A DNA stretch of 64,000 nt from Roseovarius sp. (GTDB lineage Bacteria; Pseudomonadota; Alphaproteobacteria; Rhodobacterales; Rhodobacteraceae). This document shows, in pieces, positions 40,315 through 48,925 of this stretch. Each line of letters begins with the position of its first letter. The first letter of the stretch is position 1. Under the pieces are notes generated by a model that worked only from the letters and a program-made list of their open reading frames with translations, was not told the DNA's origin and made no database searches. The stretch covers positions 124,001 through 188,000 of the forward strand of contig NZ_JAUCYU010000001.1 in the NCBI RefSeq assembly GCF_030373445.1, given 5' to 3'. Made by a program: the position numbers and the translations under genes.

Positions 40315-43308
40315 ATGACGGGTATGGAGGACGATGTGTCAGAAATGCGCGAACCGCTGGTAGGGCAGAAGATCCTGCGCACCGAAGATCAGACCTTGCT
40401 GCGCGGCAAGGCGACCTTCATGGATGATATACCCATCGCGAAAGGCACGCTACACGCGGCGTTCCTGCGCTCCCCCCATGCCCATGCCCGCATCAGGGGC
40501 ATCGACGCGACCGAGGCGCTCAAGCTCAAGGGCGTGCACGCCGTCATCACCGGCGAGGATATCAAGCCTTACACCAAGCCGCTGATCGTCGGCTTCGCCA
40601 ACCCGCTCGACTATCGCGGCATCGCCATGGACAAGGTCCGCTACGTCGGCGAACCCGTCGCCATCGTCTGCGCCACCGACCGCTACCGCGCCGAAGACGC
40701 GCTCAAGCTCATCAAGGTCGATTACGAAGTGCTCGACGCCGTGGTCGACCCGGTCCGCGCCTGCGAGGAAAGCGCGCCCGTCCTGCACGAGGCCGCCGGC
40801 TCCAACCGCGTCTCCCACCGCGTCTTCAATCACGGCGAGGCCGACAAGGTGCTCGACGCCGCGAAGAACAAGACGCAGATCACCATCCGCTACCCGCGCA
40901 ACTCGGTCACGCCGATGGAAACCTACGGCGTCGTCGCCGAATATAAACCCGACACCGGCGGCTACGACGTCACCTCGAACTTCCAGGGCCCCTTCTCGGT
41001 CCACACCGTGATGGCCATCGCGCTCAAGATCCCCTCAGCCAAGCTGCGCCACAAAAGCCCCGCAAACTCCGGCGGCAGCTTCGGCTCCAAGCTCACCCTC
41101 TTCCCCTATATCGTGGTGCTCTGCGTCGCCTCCCGCCTCGCCGGCCGCCCCCTGAAATGGATCGAGGACCGCCTCGAACACCACGCTTCCTCCTCCGTCG
41201 CGCCCAGCCGGGTGACCACGATCGAGGCCGCCTACGACGATGACGGCACCGTCAACGCGCTGCGGATGGAGCATTACGACGACCACGGCGCCCATCTCCG
41301 CGCGCCGATGCCGGCGCCGATCTACCGGATGCACGGGCTCTCGACCAACTGCTACACCATCCCCAACGTGAAGGTGACGAACAACATCGTCCTCACCAAC
41401 AAATGCCCCACCGGCGCCGTGCGCGGCTTCGGCGGGCCGCAACTCTACTTCGCCATCGAACGCGTGATGAACAAGGTCGCGAAAGAACTCGGGATGGACC
41501 CGCTCGCGCTGATGGAAAAGAACCTCATCCCCGCCGGCTCCTTCCCCTACCGCGCCCCCGCGGGTGCCCTCATCGATTCCGGCGACTACCAGCAGGTGGT
41601 CAAGGACTCCGTCGAACAGGGCAAGCTCGACTGGCTGCGCGAGCGCCAGAAACAGGCCCGCGCCGAGGGCAAGCTCTACGGCATCGGCTTCGCCGCCGCC
41701 GTGGAACCCAGCCAGTCGAACATGGGCTACATCTCGACGCTCAAGACCAAGGAAGAACGCGAGAAAGCCGGCCCCAAGGACGGCGCCGTCGCCTCCTGCA
41801 CCATCTCGGTCGATGCTCTCGGCTCGGTCAACGTGGTGGGCGACTCCACGCCCCAAGGCCAGGGCCACCAGACCGCGCTGGCCCAGATCGTCGCCGACGA
41901 ACTTGGGCTGAAGTTCTCCGACATCACGGTGAACCTCGAAACCGACACCCAGAAAGACAACTGGTCCATCGCCGCCGGCAACTATTCCTGCCGCTTCTCG
42001 CCCGCCTCCACCTCGGCCGCGAAAACCGCCGCCGAACGGGTGCGCGTGAAGATGACCAAGGTCGCGGGCCGCTTCCTCAACGTGCCCGAGGACGACATCG
42101 AATTCGCCGACAGCATGATCCGCTCCAAGTCGAACCCCGACAACGGCCTCGAATTCCGCCGCGTCGGCGGGCTGGCCCACTGGTCGCCCTCCTCCCTGCC
42201 CGAAGGCATGGACCCCGGCATCAGGGAGGTCGCCTACTGGAACGCCCCAGAACTCACGCCGACCACCGCCAATGACGAAATCAACACGTCCCTCGCCTAC
42301 GGCTTCGCCTTCGACTTCTGCGGCGTGGAAATCGACCCCGACACCGGCAACGTGAAGGTCGACCACTACGTCACCGCCCACGATTGCGGCACCATCCTCA
42401 ACCCGGGGCTGGCCAAGGGTCAGATCCGCGGCTCCTTCGCCAACGCCATCGGCGCCTCCCTCTACGAGGAATTCGTCTACAAGGAAGACGGCACCTTCCT
42501 CTCCGGCACCATGGCCGACTACCTGATCCCCACCGCGGCCGAAGCCATCGACCCGGTGCTGGTCGACACCGTCGCCATCCCCTCGCCCTTCACGCGCCTC
42601 GGCGCCAAGGGCATCGCGGAAGGCAACCAGTACACCACCCCCGTCTGCCTCGCCAACGCCGTGGCCGACGCGCTGGACTATGAAGACGTGACCATGCCGC
42701 TCACCCCCTCCAAGGTGTTCGGCTGGATCAACAGCGGCGAGGAGATGGCGCCCCCGGCCGACGAGGAGAAAACCGAGGAACGCCTCTCCGTCGACTTCTC
42801 CGGCGACGCGCTGCGCGGCGAGGGCGAAACCTTCGTCCCCGCCCCCCGCGAAAAGGTCTGGGAGACGCTGCTGGATCCGAAGGAAATGGCCGCCCTCATC
42901 CCGGGCTGCAAGGAACTCGACAAGCACGCCGAGGATCACTTCACCGGCACGCTCAAGATGGGCGTCGGCGCCGTGCGCGGCACCTTCGAGGCCGATATCC
43001 GGCTGAAAAACATGCGCAAGCCCGAAAGCGTCGAAATCTCCGGCACGCTCGACGGCTCACTCGGCGTCTCCCGCGGCACCGGCTGGGTGGAACTCGACGA
43101 GGTCGAGGGCGGCACCAACGTCCGCTACCACTACGAAATCCACCTCTCGGGCACCATCGCCTCCGTCGGCGGCCGCCTCCTTTCCGGCGCGGCCCGCCTT
43201 CTCATTAACCAGTTCTTCCGCGCCCTCGTGGCCCGCGCGGCCCCCGACGCCGCACCGCGCAAGGGGCTCCTCGGCAAGATCCGCTCGAAATTCGGAGGCA
43301 ATTCATGA
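40315..43308 (+). CDS. Molybdenum hydroxylase large subunit fused to a CoxG-like SRPBCC domain
   Basis: 997 residues. Residues ~15-800 form a xanthine dehydrogenase/aldehyde oxidase family molybdopterin-binding subunit (GQKILRTEDQTLLRGKATFMDDI; GPFSVHTVMAI; GAVRGFGGPQLYFAIERVM; PQGQGHQTALAQIVADELG; AKGIAEGNQYTTPVCLANAVADAL). From ~825 to ~965 comes a CoxG/SRPBCC domain (FVPAPREKVWETLLDPKEMAALIPGCKEL), normally a separate membrane-recruiting protein. The active-site loop lacks the AYRCSFR motif of form I CO dehydrogenase and reads RGFGGPQ, so the substrate is more likely an N-heterocycle or aldehyde than CO. Start uncertain: ATG 40315, 40324 or 40345. Confidence 0.88.
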   Translation: MTGMEDDVSEMREPLVGQKILRTEDQTLLRGKATFMDDIPIAKGTLHAAFLRSPHAHARIRGIDATEALKLKGVHAVITGEDIKPYTKPLIVGFANPLDYRGIAMDKVRYVGEPVAIVCATDRYRAEDALKLIKVDYEVLDAVVDPVRACEESAPVLHEAAGSNRVSHRVFNHGEADKVLDAAKNKTQITIRYPRNSVTPMETYGVVAEYKPDTGGYDVTSNFQGPFSVHTVMAIALKIPSAKLRHKSPANSGGSFGSKLTLFPYIVVLCVASRLAGRPLKWIEDRLEHHASSSVAPSRVTTIEAAYDDDGTVNALRMEHYDDHGAHLRAPMPAPIYRMHGLSTNCYTIPNVKVTNNIVLTNKCPTGAVRGFGGPQLYFAIERVMNKVAKELGMDPLALMEKNLIPAGSFPYRAPAGALIDSGDYQQVVKDSVEQGKLDWLRERQKQARAEGKLYGIGFAAAVEPSQSNMGYISTLKTKEEREKAGPKDGAVASCTISVDALGSVNVVGDSTPQGQGHQTALAQIVADELGLKFSDITVNLETDTQKDNWSIAAGNYSCRFSPASTSAAKTAAERVRVKMTKVAGRFLNVPEDDIEFADSMIRSKSNPDNGLEFRRVGGLAHWSPSSLPEGMDPGIREVAYWNAPELTPTTANDEINTSLAYGFAFDFCGVEIDPDTGNVKVDHYVTAHDCGTILNPGLAKGQIRGSFANAIGASLYEEFVYKEDGTFLSGTMADYLIPTAAEAIDPVLVDTVAIPSPFTRLGAKGIAEGNQYTTPVCLANAVADALDYEDVTMPLTPSKVFGWINSGEEMAPPADEEKTEERLSVDFSGDALRGEGETFVPAPREKVWETLLDPKEMAALIPGCKELDKHAEDHFTGTLKMGVGAVRGTFEADIRLKNMRKPESVEISGTLDGSLGVSRGTGWVELDEVEGGTNVRYHYEIHLSGTIASVGGRLLSGAARLLINQFFRALVARAAPDAAPRKGLLGKIRSKFGGNS

Positions 43309-44123
43309 AACCGGCCCCCTTCTCCATCCACATCCCCGACACGATCGACGAAGCCGTCGCCTGCCTTGCCGAACATGGCGAGGAGGCCCGTGTCATCGCC
43401 GGGGGACAGTCGCTGATGGCGATGCTCAACATGCGGCTGGCGGAGCCGTCGATCCTCGTCGACGTCTCCCGCCTTGCCGACCTGAAAAAGCTCGAGATCG
43501 GCCCCGACGGCCTCACCGTCGGCGCGGCGACCACGCAGGCCGAGGTCTTCCACCACCCCGACCTCGCCACCCACATGCCCCTTGTCCGTGAGGCGCTGAC
43601 CCATGTGGGCCACATCCAGACCCGCAACCGCGGCACCGTCTGCGGCTCGCTCTGCCACGCCGACCCCTCGGCCGAAATGCCGCTCCTGCTCGCCACGCTG
43701 GGCGGCACGGTGACGCTGCAATCCTCGTCCGGCACCCGCACCCTCTCGGCCAGCGAGTTCCAGACCGGGCTTCTGGAAACGGCCAAGCAACAGGGCGAGC
43801 TCTGCATCTCCGCCCATTTCCCGTCGCTCCCGTCCTCCGCCAGGTGGGGCTTCCGCGAAATCGCCCGGCGCGACGGCGACTTCGCCATCGTCGCCATGGC
43901 CTGCATCGCCGACAAGGGCACCGTGCGCCTCGGCGTCGGCGGCGTCTCCGACGCGCCCACGGTCGAGGAATGGTCGGACCTGTCCACCGCCGACATCCCC
44001 GACGCCCTCAACCGCCTCGCGTGGAAGATGGGCGGCACCGACGACATCCACGCCTCCGCCCGCTACCGCCGCGAACTCGTCCGCCGCATCGGCCAGAAAC
44101 TCATCGAGGAGACCCTGTCATGA
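43305..44123 (+). CDS. Molybdenum hydroxylase FAD-binding (CoxM-type) subunit
   Basis: 272 residues: FAD-binding PCMH domain with AEHGEEARVIAGGQSLMAML (the AGGQS pyrophosphate motif) and HVGHIQTRNRGTVCGSLCHADPSAEMP (the T-x-G-G-S/N-like second motif), then the CO_deh_flav_C domain (GFREIARRDGDFAIVAMAC). It passes electrons from the Fe-S subunit to an acceptor. Start overlaps the large subunit stop; its stop overlaps the small subunit start. Confidence 0.92.
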   Translation: MKPAPFSIHIPDTIDEAVACLAEHGEEARVIAGGQSLMAMLNMRLAEPSILVDVSRLADLKKLEIGPDGLTVGAATTQAEVFHHPDLATHMPLVREALTHVGHIQTRNRGTVCGSLCHADPSAEMPLLLATLGGTVTLQSSSGTRTLSASEFQTGLLETAKQQGELCISAHFPSLPSSARWGFREIARRDGDFAIVAMACIADKGTVRLGVGGVSDAPTVEEWSDLSTADIPDALNRLAWKMGGTDDIHASARYRRELVRRIGQKLIEETLS

Positions 44124-44626
44124 AGGTCCTGCAACACGGCCAGAAACACTCGGTCGAATTCACCCTGAACGGCGAAGAGGTCGAAGGCTTCGCCGAGCCG
44201 CGCATGCTGCTCAGCGATTTCCTTCGCCACGAGATCGGCGCCACCGGCACCCATGTGGGCTGCGAACACGGCGTCTGCGGCGCCTGCACGGTGATGATGG
44301 ACGGCAAGGCCGTCCGCTCCTGCCTGACGCTCGCGCATCAGGCCGAGGGCCGCGAGATCCGCACCATCGAGGGGCTGGAAACCCCCGACCACGAGTTCAA
44401 CGACCTGCAACAGGCCTTCCACGAGAACTTCGCCCTGCAATGCGGCTACTGCACGCCGGGGATGCTGATGACCCTGTCGGAACTCGCCTCCACCGGCAAA
44501 CGCTACACCGAGGCCGAGGTGCGCGACGCCCTCTCCGGCAACATCTGCCGCTGCACCGGCTACAAGGAAATCGTCGACGCGGCGATGGCCGTGCTGGGCG
44601 ACAAGGGGCAGGTGGCGGCGGAGTAA
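44120..44626 (+). CDS. Molybdenum hydroxylase [2Fe-2S] (CoxS-type) subunit
   Basis: 168 residues with two [2Fe-2S] clusters: plant-type ligands GCEHGVCGACTVMMDGKAVRSC, and the alpha-helical cluster CGYCTPGMLMT with CRCTGYKEIVDA. The order large-medium-small differs from coxMSL order but is common in this superfamily. ATG overlaps the upstream stop. Confidence 0.94.
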   Translation: MKVLQHGQKHSVEFTLNGEEVEGFAEPRMLLSDFLRHEIGATGTHVGCEHGVCGACTVMMDGKAVRSCLTLAHQAEGREIRTIEGLETPDHEFNDLQQAFHENFALQCGYCTPGMLMTLSELASTGKRYTEAEVRDALSGNICRCTGYKEIVDAAMAVLGDKGQVAAE

Positions 44627-44681
44627 TCTTAACGCCTAAGCATGACACTATGCGCGGAATCCAGGCCGAAGGCCGCCGCGC

Positions 44682-44711
44682 ATCGCCGGGCCGCCCCGAC
44701 GGTCCGGCGAT
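44682..44711 (+). terminator. Inverted repeat after the molybdenum hydroxylase operon
   Basis: ATCGCCGG (44682-44689) and CCGGCGAT (44704-44711) form an 8-bp stem with a 14-base loop, followed by TTGGTG. It lies 55 bases past the operon and has no strong U-tract. The rest of 44627-44829 shows no gene. Confidence 0.35.
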
Positions 44712-44829
44712 TTGGTGAGGCAAGCGCAACGTCGTGAGCGAGGAGGGACTTGGCTACCATAAAGCACCAAGCCACCCCCGTTGGTTCGCCGCCCCGCGGC
44801 CCGTCGAGGCGCGGCTTAACGCCAGGACG

Positions 44830-45111
44830 TCACCCCGCCTTCGACCCAACCTCCGACGGCAGTTCCACGTTGATCTCCAAACTCGACATCTGCTCGCCGC
44901 GCTCCATGCGCACCTCCACATCCGTCTCACCGATCGACACGTATTTCCTGATCGCCTCGACGATATCGCGCTGCAGCATCGGCAGGTAATCGGCCTCACC
45001 GCCGCGTCCCCCGCCGCTGCGCTCATGCGCCAGCAGGATCTGCAGCCGGTCCTTCGCGGTCTCCGCACTCCGCGCGCGGCGTTGCTTGCGGGCAAATCCG
45101 AACAGGTTCAT
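44830..45111 (-). CDS. minE: Cell division topological specificity factor MinE
   Basis: 93 residues. The N-terminal amphipathic and anti-MinCD segment (FGFARKQRRARSAETAKDRLQILLAHER) is followed by the topological specificity domain (ADYLPMLQRDIVEAIRKYV, VRMERGEQMSSLEINVEL). It drives oscillation of MinD by stimulating its ATPase. Start overlaps the minD stop. Confidence 0.94.
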   Translation of the reverse strand: MNLFGFARKQRRARSAETAKDRLQILLAHERSGGGRGGEADYLPMLQRDIVEAIRKYVSIGETDVEVRMERGEQMSSLEINVELPSEVGSKAG

Positions 45112-45956
45112 GACGCCCGCCCGAACAGCCGGTGAAACAGCCCCGGCCGCCGCTCGCCCGCGATCCGCATCTCGACCTCCTCGCCGGTCAGCCGCCGCAC
45201 CGCATCCTCATAGGCCTTCGACGCCGCCGAGGGCTGATCCAGCACCACCGGCGTCCCGATATTCGACGCGCGCAAGATCGCCTGGCTCTCCGGGATCACC
45301 CCCAGCAAAGGCACCGCCAGGATCTCCAGCACGTCCTCCACATTCATCATCTCGCCGCTCTCGACCCGCGCCGGGTCATGCCGCGTCAGCAGCACCTGCG
45401 CCTTCACCGCATCGGCACCCTCGCTCTCGGCCCGCTTGGTCTGGCTGCTCAACAGCCCCAGAACGCGGTCGCTGTCCCGCACCGACGACACCTCCGGATT
45501 GGTCACGACAACCGCCTCGTCGGCGAAATACATCGCCATCTGCGCGCCATGCTCGATCCCGGCGGGGCTGTCGCAGATGATGTAATCGAACTCCTGCTTC
45601 AGCTCGTCCAGAACCTTTTCGACGCCCTCCTTGGTCAGCGCATCCTTGTCCCGCGTCTGCGACGTCGGCAGGATCGACAGGTTCTCCAGCCGCTTGTCCC
45701 GGATCAGCGCCTGCTTCAACCGCGCATCCCCCTGGATCACGTTGATGAAATCGAACACCACGCGCCGCTCGCAGCCCATCGTCATGTCGAGGTTCCGCAG
45801 CCCCACGTCGAAGTCGATCACCACCGTGCGGTGCCCCTGCTTCGCCAGCCCCGCCGAGATCGCCGCGGCCGACGTGGTCTTGCCCACACCGCCCTTGCCC
45901 GACGTGATCACGATGACCCGGCCCAAGGCCGGTTTTTCCTTAAGATCGGCCGTCAT
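45108..45956 (-). CDS. minD: Septum site-determining ATPase MinD
   Basis: 282 residues: deviant Walker A SGKGGVGKTT, switch I region FDVGLRNLDMTMGCERR, switch II ICDSPAGIEHGAQMAM, and a C-terminal amphipathic membrane-targeting helix (RRPGLFHRLFGRAS). It recruits MinC to the membrane to block polar division. The ATG at 45956 overlaps the minC stop. A longer reading into minC is not credible. Confidence 0.95.
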   Translation of the reverse strand: MTADLKEKPALGRVIVITSGKGGVGKTTSAAAISAGLAKQGHRTVVIDFDVGLRNLDMTMGCERRVVFDFINVIQGDARLKQALIRDKRLENLSILPTSQTRDKDALTKEGVEKVLDELKQEFDYIICDSPAGIEHGAQMAMYFADEAVVVTNPEVSSVRDSDRVLGLLSSQTKRAESEGADAVKAQVLLTRHDPARVESGEMMNVEDVLEILAVPLLGVIPESQAILRASNIGTPVVLDQPSAASKAYEDAVRRLTGEEVEMRIAGERRPGLFHRLFGRAS

Positions 45957-46663
45957 CCGATCACCTCCATGCACAGTCTCTCGTTTTCCAGGTAGATATG
46001 CGTCGCGCGGTCGCGCACCGCGTCCTCCAGCGTCTCGCTGGTCTTGTAGAGCCCGGCAATCGCCAGCAGCTCGGCATCGAGGCTCCGGCAGAAGATCCGC
46101 GCACTCTCGTCGCCATGCACGCCCGCCATCGCCCGCCCGCGCAGACGCCCGTAAATGTGAATATTGCCGCCGGCCACCACTTCGGAGCCCGACGCGACCG
46201 ACCCGATCACCGTCAGGTCGCCGCTCTCGCAAACCACCATCTGCCCCGAGCGCACAGGCGCTTTGACCAGCTTGTTCTCGACCCCACGCAGCGCCGCCCG
46301 GCGCCGCCGCTTGGTGCTCCGCGCATCCGGCAACGGCGCATCCTTGCCCGCCAGCACCGGAATGAGCCCCATTTCCTGCAAGGCTTCTTCAGACAGCGCG
46401 CCAGGGTTCTGCACCCCGAACACCCGCAGGTTCCGTTCGCGCAGCTTCGCCACCATCGCCCGCAACCGCTCGGGCTCTGCCATCCCCGGCACGTTGCCGA
46501 GGTCGATCACCATCGGCGCCTCGTCGAAGAACTGAGGCGACGTCTCGCGCTGCGCGTCGAGCCGTTCGTAGAACGCCGCGTCATCCGCCTCGACATCCAC
46601 CCGCAGCGACAGCGCCATCAGGAACCGCCCGCGAATCTGGAAAGGAATAATCTCTCCCGGCAT
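45953..46663 (-). CDS. minC: Septum site-determining protein MinC
   Basis: A 236-residue FtsZ assembly inhibitor. The N-terminal domain begins IIPFQIRGRFLMALSLRV; a linker of Lys/Arg (STKRRRRAAL) leads to the C-terminal beta-helix (RSGQMVVCESGDLTVIGSVASGSEVVAGGNIHIYGRLRGRAMAG), which binds MinD. The start is not certain: the ATG at 46663 matches relatives that begin just before PFQIRGRF, but it sits in a 9-bp inverted repeat. A GTG at 46699 and an ATG at 46618 are alternatives. Confidence 0.9.
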   Translation of the reverse strand: MPGEIIPFQIRGRFLMALSLRVDVEADDAAFYERLDAQRETSPQFFDEAPMVIDLGNVPGMAEPERLRAMVAKLRERNLRVFGVQNPGALSEEALQEMGLIPVLAGKDAPLPDARSTKRRRRAALRGVENKLVKAPVRSGQMVVCESGDLTVIGSVASGSEVVAGGNIHIYGRLRGRAMAGVHGDESARIFCRSLDAELLAIAGLYKTSETLEDAVRDRATHIYLENERLCMEVIG

Positions 46664-46677
46664 GCCCCCATGCCGGG
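46656..46677. repeat. Perfect inverted repeat at the minC start
   Basis: CCCGGCATG-CCCC-CATGCCGGG. The minC ATG lies in one arm, so a hairpin in the mRNA could mask the start. The remainder of the 46664-47001 gap holds the iterons below and no convincing gene. Confidence 0.55.
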
Positions 46678-46910
46678 TCTCGTCGTCTCTGGTGGACACG
46701 GTTTGCCACTGCTCCTGCTCTGGCGAATCGCGACTCAGGGCCGGCCCGCTCTTGGTTTGGCACCCAGTGTTCCCGATCCCGGCGGCGGACGAAAGCCGGT
46801 GCTCGGGCGTCAGCGGGAAAATGCCTGCGGGGTGGGAGGTAGGGTGCCGTAGGGTGGGTGCCAACCCACCTCTGGCCCCCCTTCACGAATACTCAGCCAC
46901 AATTTTCATA

Positions 46911-46937
46911 TATTTCACTTATTTCGTTTATTTCGTT
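46911..46937. repeat. Three 9-bp direct repeats before the PIN toxin-antitoxin operon
   Basis: TATTTCACT, TATTTCGTT, TATTTCGTT follow each other without gaps in an AT-rich patch about 65 bases before the antitoxin start. They may be the antitoxin operator or part of the promoter. Confidence 0.5.
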
Positions 46938-47001
46938 TGAACTACGCTGTCCAATGCCCTACATGTTGACCACACTCGCCAAAGAACAGGAGTCACACGG
47001 C

Positions 47002-47439
47002 ATGAGAGTCTCGTCCAACGTGACCTCGATGAACCTCAGCACGCCCCTCCCGACACCAGAGGAAATCGATAGCGCCGCCGACGCGCTGAAAGCCATCGAA
47101 AACATACTGAATGGCGACCGTAGCCTCGATATCGGCGATGCGACTCTCTCCGCCTCTCTCGTTGGCCTGATCACAGATGTACTAAGCATCGTCGCCCGCG
47201 GTGAGACGGTTACGTTCGCCCCATTGTCCCGGCGCATGACGACGCAGGAAGCGGCCGATTTCCTGAACGTGTCCCGCCCGCACCTGATCAAGCTGATCGA
47301 CCAGAAACTGCTCCCCTGCGAGATGACGGGCACCCACCGCCGGCTCGCATTGAAGGACCTTCTGGTCTACAAGGCGAAACGCTCCGAGGGTCGCAAAGCC
47401 GCGCTGCAAGAAATGCAGGATATCGCAGAGGACCTCTGA
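47002..47439 (+). CDS. Antitoxin with excisionase-type HTH domain
   Basis: 145 residues: an N-terminal helical region (TPEEIDSAADALKAIENIL) and a C-terminal helix-turn-helix of the excisionase/MerR-like class (MTTQEAADFLNVSRPHLIKLIDQKLLPCEMTGTHRRL). This is the usual antitoxin partner of the PIN-domain gene that follows five bases later. AGGAG nine bases before ATG 47002 decides the start; in-frame ATGs at 46954 and 46963 have no ribosome site. Lower GC than its neighbours, as expected of a transferred module. Confidence 0.82.
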   Translation: MRVSSNVTSMNLSTPLPTPEEIDSAADALKAIENILNGDRSLDIGDATLSASLVGLITDVLSIVARGETVTFAPLSRRMTTQEAADFLNVSRPHLIKLIDQKLLPCEMTGTHRRLALKDLLVYKAKRSEGRKAALQEMQDIAEDL

Positions 47440-47444
47440 AAACA

Positions 47445-48026
47445 GTGATCCCGGCAGCAAACCGTTACACGGTAACGCTCGACGCAAGCGTACTTTTCCC
47501 CAACATGAAACGCGATGTACTTTTGCGCTTCTTCGAGGCGGACCTGTATCGGGCTCAATGGACGGAACGCATCCAGCAGGAATGGCTGACAAACGCAATC
47601 AGGACATTTCCCGACAAGGAAGACCGCCTCCTCAGAACCGACAGCCTCATGCGCACGCATTTCGACAGCGCTTGGGTTGAAGAGACGGAATATGCCCATT
47701 TGATCGATTTGGTCACCCTGCCAGATGCCGACGACCGCCACGTCGTAGCCGCGGCAATAGCCGGGCGGTCCGACTACATCGTCACCGATAATCTGAAACA
47801 CTTTCCGGAAGCGGAACTCTCGCGCTTCAGGCTGGAGGTCGGATCGGCCGACAAGTTCCTGTCCGGCACGCTCGAACACTATCCTCAGATCGCGCTCACG
47901 GTCCTTGCCGAGCACCGTCAAGGCCTTAGGTCAGCACCGAGCCCGGTTGAATACATCATGCTTCTCCGGCAACGTGGCCTGCCCCGTCTGGCGGCCCATG
48001 TCCACGCACATATCGGCCTGATCTAG
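47445..48026 (+). CDS. PIN-domain toxin (VapC-like ribonuclease)
   Basis: 193 residues. PIN acidic residues are visible: Asp in TVTLDASVLFPN, Glu in QQEWLTNA, Asp in LPDADDRHVVAAAI and Asp in YIVTDNLKHFPEAEL, the four-acid magnesium site of PIN nucleases. It probably cleaves RNA when freed from the antitoxin. The start is GTG at 47445, five bases after the antitoxin stop. The C-terminal ~60 residues extend beyond the PIN core. Confidence 0.82.
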   Translation: MIPAANRYTVTLDASVLFPNMKRDVLLRFFEADLYRAQWTERIQQEWLTNAIRTFPDKEDRLLRTDSLMRTHFDSAWVEETEYAHLIDLVTLPDADDRHVVAAAIAGRSDYIVTDNLKHFPEAELSRFRLEVGSADKFLSGTLEHYPQIALTVLAEHRQGLRSAPSPVEYIMLLRQRGLPRLAAHVHAHIGLI

Positions 48027-48127
48027 GAACAAGCTCATTCGTCACCCAAACCCCCGTTGCGCCCCGCACAACATCTCGCCCCACCCCTCACCGAACGCCA
48101 CATCAACCCGGCCAAACGCCGTCAATC

Positions 48128-48209
48128 ACACCGACTCTATACCGACAAAATACCGACGTTATACCGACATGGCATTCCCGGCAAAATCAACGCCTTAACC
48201 CTGATTCGC
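48128..48209 (-). repeat. Dispersed 82-bp element with four 11-bp iterons, copy B
   Basis: An inverted, ungapped counterpart of 9024-9105. On the minus strand it starts GCGAATCAGGGTTAAG, has TGATTTTGC, and ends with four GTCGGTAT-type repeats 11 bp apart (plus-strand ATACCGAC copies at 48128, 48139, 48150 and 48161). It lies in the 212-base gap between the PIN toxin and livF, whose 3' ends converge. Confidence 0.75.
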
Positions 48210-48238
48210 CGCGCAATCACCGCCCCACCGGTTAACCC

Positions 48239-48925
48239 TTACAAACTGAGATGCCGCCGCGCCTCGGAGTCCGCATCCGCCAGAACCTCCGACGGCCCGG
48301 TCCACGCGATCTCGCCCTTGCGGATCACGTGATGACGGTCGCCCAGCTTGCACAGCGGCTTCAGGCTCTTGTCGATCACCAGGATCGTCAGGTTCCGGTC
48401 CTTCAGCCGCTTCAGCGCCCCCCAGATCTCGCGCCGCACGGCGGGCGCCAGCCCCTCCGTCGCCTCGTCGAGGATCAGGAACCGCGGCTGCGTCAGCAGC
48501 GCCCGGCCGATCGCCAGCATCTGCTGCTCGCCCCCCGACAGAAGGCTTCCGAACGAGCCCTTCCGCTCCGCCAATCTGGGAAACAAATCAAAGACTTCAT
48601 CCAGCCCGTCCCGCCCGTTCCGGGCGGTCGCCAGCAGGTTCTCCATCACCGTCAGCGTCGGGAACACCTGCCGCCCCTCGGGCACCAGCGCCACGCCCCG
48701 CTTGGCAATCTCATGCGTCGGCACCCCGTTGATCCGGTCGCCTTCAAGGTAGATATCCCCACCGATCCGGTCGGTCAGGCCAAAGAGCGTGCGGATGGTC
48801 GTCGTCTTGCCCATGCCGTTCTTGCCCAGGAGCGTCGTCACCGACCCTTCCTCCACCTCGAAACTGAGGTCGAACAGGATCTGGCTGTCCTCGTAACTGG
48901 CGCAGACATCGCGGAATTGCAGCAT
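48239..48925 (-). CDS. livF: Branched-chain amino acid-type ABC transporter ATPase LivF
   Basis: 228 residues: Walker A LGKNGMGKTT, signature LLSGGEQQMLAIGRAL, Walker B FLILDEATEGLAP. The second ATPase of a LIV/HAAT-type importer. In this locus the transported compound is probably the pathway substrate rather than an amino acid. The ATG overlaps the livG stop. Confidence 0.9.
   Translation of the reverse strand: MLQFRDVCASYEDSQILFDLSFEVEEGSVTTLLGKNGMGKTTTIRTLFGLTDRIGGDIYLEGDRINGVPTHEIAKRGVALVPEGRQVFPTLTVMENLLATARNGRDGLDEVFDLFPRLAERKGSFGSLLSGGEQQMLAIGRALLTQPRFLILDEATEGLAPAVRREIWGALKRLKDRNLTILVIDKSLKPLCKLGDRHHVIRKGEIAWTGPSEVLADADSEARRHLSL

Noticed and set aside
40315..44626. Form I or form II carbon monoxide dehydrogenase
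   Set aside because: The large-subunit active-site loop reads RGFGGPQ instead of AYRCSFR (form I) or AYRGAGR (form II); only the general hydroxylase family is supported.
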